Positions 31,991 to 39,286 of a DNA stretch of 39,286 nucleotides are shown piece by piece (the stretch's first letter is position 1; the number at the start of each line of letters is the position of its first letter). This DNA is from an uncultured Lentibacter sp. (GTDB lineage Bacteria > Pseudomonadota > Alphaproteobacteria > Rhodobacterales > Rhodobacteraceae): positions 1 through 39,286 of the forward strand of contig NZ_CAKZKL010000014.1 of the NCBI RefSeq assembly GCF_937123735.1, read 5' to 3'. The position numbers were made by a program, and so were the translations under genes. The notes beneath the pieces are model-generated. The model did not search any database. It saw only the letters and a program-made list of their open reading frames with translations, and had not been told where the DNA came from.

Positions 31991-34900
31991 CTACTCAGCC
32001 GCTTGCAAAACCGGGCTACCACCCTGCCGGAAAGCCGCCAGCAAAGCTTCGCGTTCTTTGGCGGCTTTGGCCTCGTTTTCAGCCTTGACCGGCCCAAACC
32101 CCCGGATCTTCAGCGGCAACTCGGCCAGGGCCACGGCCGTGCTGAGCCGCTCCGGCGTCAGCTCTGCCAGCACATGCTGCATATCCGCCTCATATTGCCC
32201 AATCAAAGCCCGCTCCATCCGGCGCTCTTGGGTGCGTCCGAAGGGGTCAAAAGCTGTGCCACGCAACCATTTCAGCTTGGCCAAAAGCTTGAACCAGCGC
32301 TGCATACCGGCGCCAAATTTCCGCTTTTGCGGCCGCCCGTCATGGCCGATCTTGGACAAAAGCGGCGGCGCAAGATGATAGCTGAGCTTGATATCGCCCT
32401 CAAAGCTTGCCGCGGCCTTTTCGGCTGTCGTCAGAAGGAGCCGGGCGACCTCATATTCATCCTTATAGGCCAACAGCTTATAGTAGCCTTTGGCCACGGC
32501 CTCCCGAAGCGTTTCCTCTTCAAACTGCGCCACAAAGCTGCGGTATTTCTCCGCCAAGGCCGCATTTTGATAGGCTTTCAGCTGCGTGGCACGGTAGTCG
32601 ATCTTTTCAGACAGGCTGAGCGCGCTCACGGCGTCCTTTTTGGTGATGAGGCCAAGCGCCTCTTGCGGATAAAGCACAGCCCAACGGCCCATCTCAAAGG
32701 CTTTTTGGTTGCGCTCAACAGCCGCCCCGTTCAGCGTGATCGCTTCCATAATCGCGGCATGGCTGACCGGCACAAACCCGCGCTGCCAAGCCCCGCCAAA
32801 GACCATCATATTTGAGAAAATACTATCGCCCAACAGCACCTTGGCCAGATCAGAGGCATCAAACAGGCTTAGCTGTTGTTTCAGCCGCGCCTGCAATTGC
32901 AGCTCAAGCCGCTCGACGGGCAGCTTAAACTCCGTATCGCGCGTAAAATCTCCCGTGATGGTGTTGTGCGAATTCACCACAGCGCCGGTCTGCCCCGTTC
33001 GGGTCAGACCAAGCGTTTTGGCCCCCGCACTCACCACCATATCGCCACCAATCAGCACATGCGCCTCGCCGGTGGCCACGCGAATGGCCGAAATATCCTC
33101 CGGCCGCTCCGCGATCCGGCAATGGATATGAACAGCGCCACCCTTTTGGGCAAGCCCGGCCATTTCCATCATGGCGGCCCCCTTGCCATCAATCTGGGCG
33201 GCCTGCGCCAGAACGGCCCCGATGGTCACAACCCCAGTGCCGCCCACGCCGGTGATCACCACATTATGGGTGCCCGAAATCTTGGGCAAGTCAGGCTCTG
33301 GAAGGTCAGGCAGCTCAAGCGTCGCCGTGGCCGCCTTTTTGGGGCGCGCGCCCTCAAGCGTCACAAAACTGGGGCAAAAGCCCTTGAGGCAGCTGAAATC
33401 CTTGTTGCAGGCCGATTGGTCAACAGCCCGCTTGCGCCCCAGCTCGGTTTCAACAGGGGTGATGGCCACACAATTGGATTGCACCCCGCAATCGCCACAG
33501 CCTTCGCAAACATCGGTGTTGATAAACACCCGCTGGTCCGGATCGGGAAACAGCCCGCGCTTGCGGCGGCGGCGCTTCTCGGCGGCACAGGTCTGGATAT
33601 AGACAATCGCCGAGGTGCCCGGGGTTTTCTCCATCCGCTCCTGCACCTCCATGAGATGCTCTCTGGCTTTTATTTCAATACCTTGCGGGAAAGCCTTCAT
33701 GTCGACATCTTCCTTGTCGTCATAAACAACAGCAAGATCCTTCACCCCCATTGCCTTCAGCTCGGCCACAATTTTGGGCGCGTCCAGCTCGCCCTCGTTG
33801 GATTGGCCGCCCGTCATGGCCACAGCATCGTTGTAGAGCACTTTATAAGTGATATTTGTTCCCGCAGCGATGGCCGCGCGGATCGCCTGAATGCCGGAAT
33901 GGTTGTAAGTGCCATCCCCAAGGTTCTGGAACACATGCGCCCGGTTTGAAAACGGCGCCTCGCCAATCCAATTGGCACCCTCACCGCCCATATGGGTGGC
34001 GCCGAGCGTGTTGCGGTCCATCCATTGCACCATGTAATGACAGCCGATCCCTGCATAGGCGCGGCTGCCCTCGGGCACCTTGGTGGACGAATTGTGCGGA
34101 CAGCCAGAACAGAAATACGGCAGACGCGCTGCAATCTCTTGTGCGTTGTCGGCTTTCTTTGCTTCGTCAATGGCCTGCATCCCGGCCTTGATGCGGTCAG
34201 TGTCACGGCCTTCGTCGATCAGGATTTGCCCCAGCTTTTCGGCAATCAGGATTGGATCCAGTGCGCCACGCGTCTGGAACAATTCCGGCCCATGCATAGA
34301 GCCAGCCCCCCCACCCTTGTGCCAGCCCCAAACGCGGCGACCGCGCCGATCGTCAAAGATGGCTTCCTTGATCTGCACTTCAATCAGCTTGCGCTTTTCC
34401 TCGACCACAACGATCAAGTCCAACCCTTCGGCCCAATCGTGGAAACCACGCATGTCGAGCGGCCAAGTCTGTCCCACCTTATATGTGGTCACACCCAACC
34501 GTTCGGCCTCGGCCGCGTCGATGCCCAGCAGAGACAACGCATGCACCAAGTCGAGCCAGTTTTTGCCTGCAGCAACGAACCCGATCTTTGCCCCCGGTTT
34601 GCCCCAGACGCGTTTGTCCATCTTGTTGGCATGGGAAAACGCCTCGGCGGCAAAGCGTTTGTGGTCGATCATCCGCGCTTCCTGTGCGTGGGGCGTGTCG
34701 GCCAGACGAATGTTCAACCCGCCTTCCGGCAGGTCGAGTTCGGGCAGTACGAACGACATTCGGTCCGGGCGGCCGTCGACCACGGAGGTCACTTCGACAG
34801 TGTCTTTCATCGTCTTGAGGCCAACCCAAAGCCCGGAAAACCGTGACAGAGCAAAACCATAGAGACCGTAATCGAGGATTTCCTGGACACCCGCAGGCGA

Positions 34901-35413
34901 CACGACGGGCATATAGGCGTCGATCATCGCCCATTCCGATTGGTGCAGCACGGTCGAGGATTCGCCCGTATGATCATCGCCCATCGCCATCAGCACCCCG
35001 CCATTTGGTGCTGTGCCTGCCATGTTTGCGTGTTTCATCGCGTCGCCCGAGCGGTCGACCCCCGGGCCCTTGCCGTACCAAAGGCCAAACACGCCGTCAT
35101 AGCGTCCCTCGCCCCGTAACTCGGCCTGCTGGCTACCCCAGAGCGCTGTAACGGCAAGGTCTTCGTTCAAGCCTTCCTTGAATGTGACATCCGCCGTTTT
35201 GAGAAACTTTTCCGCGCGATGCATCTGCATATCGACTGCGCCCAAGGGCGACCCGCGATAGCCTGTGACATAGCCCGCTGTGTTCAACCCTGCCGCTACA
35301 TCGCGCGCCTTCTGCATCAGCATCAAGCGTACCAACGCCTGAGTTCCATTCAGAAGAACTGGCGATTTCGACAAATCGAAACGATCGTTCAAAGTGATCT
35401 CGGCTTTGGTCAT
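31991..35413 (-). CDS. indolepyruvate ferredoxin oxidoreductase, fused alpha and beta
   Basis: A 1140-residue thiamine diphosphate enzyme that oxidatively decarboxylates aryl 2-oxo acids such as indolepyruvate to acyl-CoA, passing electrons to ferredoxin. It fuses IorA and IorB parts. In order: the N-terminal pyrimidine-binding part (YRGSPLGAVD near residue 53); PYFCSGCPHNSSTKVPEGSRA and GIGCHYM; the thiamine-binding stretch around GEGANWIGEAPF; an iron-sulfur motif VCEGCGDCGVQSNC; then the gamma domain starting VVITGVGGTGVVTIGAV, and a C-terminal DUF6537-like region. GGGAGG precedes the start. It is divergent from a LysR regulator. Codon style seems to change within the gene near 34.4 kb. 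Confidence 0.95.
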   Translation of the reverse strand: MTKAEITLNDRFDLSKSPVLLNGTQALVRLMLMQKARDVAAGLNTAGYVTGYRGSPLGAVDMQMHRAEKFLKTADVTFKEGLNEDLAVTALWGSQQAELRGEGRYDGVFGLWYGKGPGVDRSGDAMKHANMAGTAPNGGVLMAMGDDHTGESSTVLHQSEWAMIDAYMPVVSPAGVQEILDYGLYGFALSRFSGLWVGLKTMKDTVEVTSVVDGRPDRMSFVLPELDLPEGGLNIRLADTPHAQEARMIDHKRFAAEAFSHANKMDKRVWGKPGAKIGFVAAGKNWLDLVHALSLLGIDAAEAERLGVTTYKVGQTWPLDMRGFHDWAEGLDLIVVVEEKRKLIEVQIKEAIFDDRRGRRVWGWHKGGGAGSMHGPELFQTRGALDPILIAEKLGQILIDEGRDTDRIKAGMQAIDEAKKADNAQEIAARLPYFCSGCPHNSSTKVPEGSRAYAGIGCHYMVQWMDRNTLGATHMGGEGANWIGEAPFSNRAHVFQNLGDGTYNHSGIQAIRAAIAAGTNITYKVLYNDAVAMTGGQSNEGELDAPKIVAELKAMGVKDLAVVYDDKEDVDMKAFPQGIEIKAREHLMEVQERMEKTPGTSAIVYIQTCAAEKRRRRKRGLFPDPDQRVFINTDVCEGCGDCGVQSNCVAITPVETELGRKRAVDQSACNKDFSCLKGFCPSFVTLEGARPKKAATATLELPDLPEPDLPKISGTHNVVITGVGGTGVVTIGAVLAQAAQIDGKGAAMMEMAGLAQKGGAVHIHCRIAERPEDISAIRVATGEAHVLIGGDMVVSAGAKTLGLTRTGQTGAVVNSHNTITGDFTRDTEFKLPVERLELQLQARLKQQLSLFDASDLAKVLLGDSIFSNMMVFGGAWQRGFVPVSHAAIMEAITLNGAAVERNQKAFEMGRWAVLYPQEALGLITKKDAVSALSLSEKIDYRATQLKAYQNAALAEKYRSFVAQFEEETLREAVAKGYYKLLAYKDEYEVARLLLTTAEKAAASFEGDIKLSYHLAPPLLSKIGHDGRPQKRKFGAGMQRWFKLLAKLKWLRGTAFDPFGRTQERRMERALIGQYEADMQHVLAELTPERLSTAVALAELPLKIRGFGPVKAENEAKAAKEREALLAAFRQGGSPVLQAAE

Positions 35414-35459
35414 TTGACGCCTCCCTGCGCAAAATGTGCCCTTGTTTCATCGTAAATTT

Positions 35460-35478
35460 AGGTCATAAATGCTGACCT
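35460..35478. promoter_or_regulatory. LysR-type operator (T-N11-A palindrome)
   Basis: AGGTCA-TAAATGC-TGACCT is a perfect 6-bp inverted repeat with a 7-base centre. It contains T-N11-A (35463 to 35475), the classic LysR recognition pattern. It lies between the divergent oxidoreductase and lysR starts, 47 bases from the former. Confidence 0.7.
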
Positions 35479-35578
35479 TGCTAGAAGTTTCTTTCGAAAA
35501 TTCAGTGTCGGGGAAAGTTGTCGTTCATATATTGGTTTGTGTCATGTAAACCGGTTCTAACGATTGAAAGTGTATCTC

Positions 35579-36499
35579 ATGGACTGGGACAAACTCAGAA
35601 TATTTCACGCGGTTGCCGATGCGGGCAGTCTGACCCATGCCGGGGACACGCTGCATCTGTCGCAATCCGCGGTATCCCGGCAGGTTCGGGCCCTAGAAGA
35701 GTCGCTAAACACGGTGCTGTTTCACCGCCATGCGCGGGGACTGATTCTCACTGAACAGGGTGAATTGCTGTTCGATGCGACTCGGTCGATGAACAAACGC
35801 ATAGAAGCCGCCACCGCACGCATCCGCGACAGCGAAGAAGAAGTGTTTGGCGAATTGCGTGTGACCACCACGATTGGTTTCGGATCACTCTGGCTCGCTC
35901 CGCGCTTGCCGAAACTGTACGAGAAGTACCCCGATCTGAACATCGACCTGATGCTGGAAGAGCGCGTGCTTGACCTGCCGATGCGCGAGGCGGATGTCGC
36001 TGTGCGCATGAAAGAGCCCAGCCAAGCCGATCTGATCCGTAAGAAACTGATGTCCATCCGGATGCGGCTCTATGCGTCGCCAGAATACCTGGCGCAGAAC
36101 GGGACCCCTGAAACGATCGAAGACATCGCCAAGCATCGGCTCATTTGCCAGAACCCCCGCGCGGCACAGGTGAGTGCCGGGATGATCATGGTGCAACAAC
36201 TGTTGGCCTATGATGTCAAGTCGACCCTGACCGTGAACAACTACTTCGGCGTGCTGCAATCAGTCCTATCCGGCTTGGGTATCGGCGTCCTTCCCGATTA
36301 CATTATCGAGGACTTTCCGACCATCAAACGCGTTCTGATTGATGTCGAGTCGGCAGAAGTACCTGTTTTTCTTGCCTATCCCGAGGAATTACGGCAATCC
36401 AAACGGATCGCGGCCTTCCGAGATTTCGTTCAGGAAGAGATTTTCGCGCACCGTCAGACCCGCAAAGCACTCGAGGCTGGGGCGTCTACGCAAGTGTGA
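35579..36499 (+). CDS. LysR-family transcriptional regulator
   Basis: A 306-residue LysR regulator. The N-terminal winged helix-turn-helix includes MDWDKLRIFHAVADAG and LSQSAVSRQVRALE. A linker helix and a two-lobed effector domain follow from about residue 90 (GELRVTTTIGFGSLWLAP). The start MDWDKLRIF is conserved in Rhodobacterales relatives; GAAAG upstream is a weak binding site. It is divergent from the indolepyruvate oxidoreductase gene, with a T-N11-A palindrome between, so it probably controls that gene and itself. Its effector is unknown; an aryl 2-oxo acid would be a reasonable guess. Confidence 0.94.
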   Translation: MDWDKLRIFHAVADAGSLTHAGDTLHLSQSAVSRQVRALEESLNTVLFHRHARGLILTEQGELLFDATRSMNKRIEAATARIRDSEEEVFGELRVTTTIGFGSLWLAPRLPKLYEKYPDLNIDLMLEERVLDLPMREADVAVRMKEPSQADLIRKKLMSIRMRLYASPEYLAQNGTPETIEDIAKHRLICQNPRAAQVSAGMIMVQQLLAYDVKSTLTVNNYFGVLQSVLSGLGIGVLPDYIIEDFPTIKRVLIDVESAEVPVFLAYPEELRQSKRIAAFRDFVQEEIFAHRQTRKALEAGASTQV

Positions 36500-36692
36500 C
36501 CCATGCGCCTCACGCATAGCGGGAATGACGTATGTTCTAGGCTAACCCTCTTGCCATATCGAGGACTGCTGACATATTTAGCACATATGAGATGGAACGC
36601 TGAATTGTGTGTCATCTTCATACCTCCCTGTTGGACTTCGGTCTAGCTTTTGCTCGGCCTTTTTTTTTCCACTTTTGCGAGGGGTAGCTGCC

Positions 36693-37262
36693 ATGACCGG
36701 TGAAAGAGCACACAGCTGCGTTTGCGGAAAAATGCACTGGCGTATCGCTCGCGAAGCCCCAGGCACACATCTGGTCTGCTATTGCGAGGATTGCCAGACT
36801 GCCGCCCGGTTTCTCAAGCACCAGGTCACGCGTCTTGATTCCGATGGTGGCAGCGAGATTTTTCAAACCCTGCCCGCGTATTTCGAATTCTTTGAAGGAC
36901 TTGAGCATCTCGCCGCTATCCGACTTGGCCCCAAGGGGCTGCTGCGCTGGTATGCCGGATGCTGCGGGACTCCGATCGCCAACACACTTCCTACGTCGAC
37001 CCTACCCTTTGTCGGTGCGATCCTGCCGCCCGGCGCAGACGGGTATGGTCCGATCAAGGCGCTGGTGAACACAGTCGGCACGGCCAGCCACATCAAAGAA
37101 ACAGGCGTACTTGCAGCACATCTGTCGATTGTGCGTGGCATACTCCGCGCCCGTTTGTCCGGCGGCAAGCGCACTTCTCCGTTCTTTGACACATCTGGCA
37201 CACCGGTCGTCGTGCCACGGGTTCTGAACCGACACGAGCGAAACGCCGCCCGCCCCGGTTAG
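36693..37262 (+). CDS. DUF6151/GFA-like zinc-binding protein
   Basis: A 189-residue protein of the DUF6151 type, related to the glutathione-dependent formaldehyde-activating (GFA) fold. Zinc ligand motifs are CVCGKMHW near the N-terminus, CYCEDCQTAARFL, and AGCCGTPIANT. GAGGGG lies upstream of the chosen ATG 36693; an earlier in-frame ATG at 36609 precedes a run of nine T residues and is less likely. No substrate is known for the family. The 193-base gap before it holds a small UUCG-loop hairpin (36632-36645) and the T9 tract (36660-36668), possibly the end of the lysR transcript. Confidence 0.82.
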   Translation: MTGERAHSCVCGKMHWRIAREAPGTHLVCYCEDCQTAARFLKHQVTRLDSDGGSEIFQTLPAYFEFFEGLEHLAAIRLGPKGLLRWYAGCCGTPIANTLPTSTLPFVGAILPPGADGYGPIKALVNTVGTASHIKETGVLAAHLSIVRGILRARLSGGKRTSPFFDTSGTPVVVPRVLNRHERNAARPG

Positions 37263-37391
37263 GCCGGGTCACGCGGTCCGAACTTTGCCCGCAACAAGCG
37301 CTTAACTCTCTTCAAATCCGCGCCGGGTCTTTTCACCACCTTCGGTTTCGCCTAAACCGCCGCCATCTGCGCAACCCACGGGGACATCCGG

Positions 37392-39286
37392 ATGCAAGAC
37401 CCAGCCATTACCGAAGACATTATCTCTGCCCACGGCATCAATGCCGACGAATACGCGGAGATCCTTCGGATCATGAACCGCGAACCCACCTTCACGGAAC
37501 TGGGCATCTTTTCCGCAATGTGGAACGAGCATTGTTCCTATAAGTCCTCCAAGAAATGGCTGCGCACACTGCCAACCACCGGCCCACAAGTCATTTGCGG
37601 CCCTGGCGAAAACGCCGGTGTGGTGGATATTGGCGATGGTCAGGCGGTGGTTTTCAAGATGGAGAGCCACAACCACCCGTCATATATCGAACCCTATCAG
37701 GGTGCGGCGACTGGTGTTGGCGGCATTCTGCGCGACGTGTTCACAATGGGCGCACGACCGATTGCGGCGATGAACGCACTGTCCTTTGGGGAAAAAGATC
37801 ACCCCAAGACGCGCCAACTTGTGCACGGCGTGGTCGAAGGTGTCGGCGGCTACGGCAACTGCTTCGGCGTTCCCACAGTGGGCGGCGAAGTTCGGTTCCA
37901 TAGTGCCTATAACGGCAACTGCCTTGTGAACGCCTTTGCGGCGGGTCTCGCGGATGCCGACAAGATTTTTTACTCGGCCGCCAGCGGTGTCGGCCGCCCG
38001 GTTGTTTACCTCGGGGCCAAAACCGGACGTGATGGCGTCGGCGGGGCGACCATGGCGTCGGCTGAATTCGGCGACCCGGTCGAAGAAAAGCGCCCCACCG
38101 TTCAGGTCGGTGACCCCTTCACCGAAAAGCGCCTGATGGAAGCCTGCCTTGAACTGATGCAGACCGGTGCCGTGATCTCGATTCAGGATATGGGGGCTGC
38201 AGGCCTCACTTGTTCGGCCGTGGAAATGGGCGACAAAGGCAAGTTGGGCATCCGGCTTGACCTGGAAAAGGTGCCGCAGCGCGAAGCGAACATGACCGCT
38301 TACGAAATGATGCTTTCGGAATCCCAGGAACGGATGCTGATGGTTCTGGACCCGGCCAAAGAAACCGAGGCGCGCGCGGTGTTCGACAAGTGGGATCTGG
38401 ACTTTGCAATCGTCGGCGAAACAATTGCCGAAGATCGATTCCTGATCGTCCACAATGGCGACGTCAAAGCCGATCTGCCGCTGTCGCGTCTGTCTTCCTC
38501 TGCGCCCGAATATGACCGCCCCTGGGTTCCGTCTGAGGAACCAGCGGCACTGGACGACGTGCCCGCCGTTGATCCGATCGACGCACTCAAGGCGCTGCTG
38601 GGCAGCCCGAACTACTGCGCCCGCAACTGGGTGTTCGAACAATACGACAGCATGGTCATGGCCGACACAGTCGAAGGTCCAGGCTGGGGCGCGGGTGTGA
38701 TCCGTGTTCACGGCACCGACAAAATGTTGGCTTTCACCTCGGACGTAACTCCGCGTTACGTCAAGGCGAACCCTGTCGAAGGCGGCAAACAGGCGGTGGC
38801 CGAAGCGTTCCGCAACCTGTGTGCCGTTGGCGCGAAACCGCTGGCGACAACCGACAACCTGAACTTCGGCAACCCCGAAAAGCCCGAAATCATGGGTCAG
38901 TTCGTTGGCGCGCTTCAGGGCATCGGAAGCGCCTGCGAAGCACTGGACATGCCCATCGTGTCCGGCAATGTGTCGCTTTACAACGAAACCGACGGTCAAG
39001 GCATTTTGCCAACACCGACAATCGGCGCGGTGGGGCTGATCGCAGCAGGTGAAGAGCCGATCCTTGGTCGGGCACGTGATGGTCACGTCGCTTTGGTCGT
39101 GGGAGACACCCAAGGCCACCTGGGTCAGTCCGCGTTGCTTTATGAAGTGTTCAATCGCGAAGATGGCGATGCACCTGCGGTCGATTTGGCGGCCGAGCGT
39201 CGCAACGGTGATTTCATCCGCGACAACCGTGATCTGATCAAAGCCTGCACCGATCTGTCAGATGGCGGCCTGGTATTGGCCGCGTT
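37392..39286 (+). CDS. purL: phosphoribosylformylglycinamidine synthase II, 5' part
   Basis: Small-type PurL uses ammonia from PurQ and ATP to make FGAM in purine synthesis. The frame runs from ATG 37392 through the window end: 631 full codons of an expected 720 or so. Landmarks are [14 protein letters not shown] (catalytic histidine), [21 protein letters not shown], the [17 protein letters not shown] region, [16 protein letters not shown] and the closing [11 protein letters not shown]. The start follows the family pattern of a short acidic leader. A long minus-strand frame over it is a shadow. Codon choice resembles lysR more than the genes left of 34 kb. Confidence 0.97.
   Translation, partial: MQDPAITEDIISAHGINADEYAEILRIMNREPTFTELGIFSAMWNEHCSYKSSKKWLRTLPTTGPQVICGPGENAGVVDIGDGQAVVFKMESHNHPSYIEPYQGAATGVGGILRDVFTMGARPIAAMNALSFGEKDHPKTRQLVHGVVEGVGGYGNCFGVPTVGGEVRFHSAYNGNCLVNAFAAGLADADKIFYSAASGVGRPVVYLGAKTGRDGVGGATMASAEFGDPVEEKRPTVQVGDPFTEKRLMEACLELMQTGAVISIQDMGAAGLTCSAVEMGDKGKLGIRLDLEKVPQREANMTAYEMMLSESQERMLMVLDPAKETEARAVFDKWDLDFAIVGETIAEDRFLIVHNGDVKADLPLSRLSSSAPEYDRPWVPSEEPAALDDVPAVDPIDALKALLGSPNYCARNWVFEQYDSMVMADTVEGPGWGAGVIRVHGTDKMLAFTSDVTPRYVKANPVEGGKQAVAEAFRNLCAVGAKPLATTDNLNFGNPEKPEIMGQFVGALQGIGSACEALDMPIVSGNVSLYNETDGQGILPTPTIGAVGLIAAGEEPILGRARDGHVALVVGDTQGHLGQSALLYEVFNREDGDAPAVDLAAERRNGDFIRDNRDLIKACTDLSDGGLVLAA

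Noticed and set aside
37680..39119. 479-codon open frame on the minus strand
   Set aside because: It lies wholly over purL, whose plus-strand product carries unmistakable motifs. The minus frame is open because of GC-rich third positions.

Overview
The window is a GC-rich chromosomal segment of an alphaproteobacterium, most likely Rhodobacterales (Roseobacter group). The reasons are CtrA next to the small CtrA-inhibitory protein SciP, a LexA gene preceded by the alphaproteobacterial SOS box GAAC-N7-GAAC, TrmFO, a fused indolepyruvate oxidoreductase, and a gene-transfer-agent type holin/endolysin pair inside a cytochrome c maturation cluster. Almost all genes are core housekeeping genes. I see no insertion sequence, integrase, CRISPR array, tRNA or rRNA gene.

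Left part (1-10.5 kb): the 3' end of aconitase (acnA) with a strong terminator; a 340-base gene-free interval with inverted repeats; the convergent rplM-rpsI operon with a good sigma-70 promoter; a hotdog thioesterase diverging from an ECHDC3-like enoyl-CoA hydratase; a secreted di-haem peroxidase; then trmFO, a methyltransferase and gluQ (tRNA modification), hisI, and an IscU/NifU-like scaffold.

Middle (10.5-20.8 kb): a DNA repair and cell-cycle block. Reading leftwards on the minus strand are sciP, ctrA, ligA, recG and then an unlisted 40-codon gene for a tiny single-pass membrane protein. That gene has its own terminator and a perfect GAAC-N7-GAAC box upstream. mnmA and lexA lie on the plus strand, and lexA carries the same box over its -10. 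comEC follows on the minus strand.

Right part (20.8-39.3 kb): gltX and gltA with a terminator; a small membrane-anchored hypothetical protein; then a long minus-strand block murI, argC, ccmE, endolysin, holin, ccmF, ccmH, paaG. After this come a lysophospholipid acyltransferase, the 1140-residue indolepyruvate ferredoxin oxidoreductase diverging from a LysR regulator across an ideal T-N11-A palindrome, a DUF6151/GFA-like zinc protein, and the 5' two thirds or more of purL running off the end.

The main discovery candidate is the LexA-box-controlled 40-residue membrane protein at 10689-10811, a possible SOS checkpoint peptide. Second is the lysis cassette (27421-28589) nested in the ccm operon with a CtrA-like half site overlapping a perfect -35. 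The window thus holds both regulators (lexA, ctrA/sciP) known to affect gene-transfer-agent output in Rhodobacter, and one of the likely output modules. Codon use appears to change near 34.4 kb, inside the indolepyruvate oxidoreductase gene.
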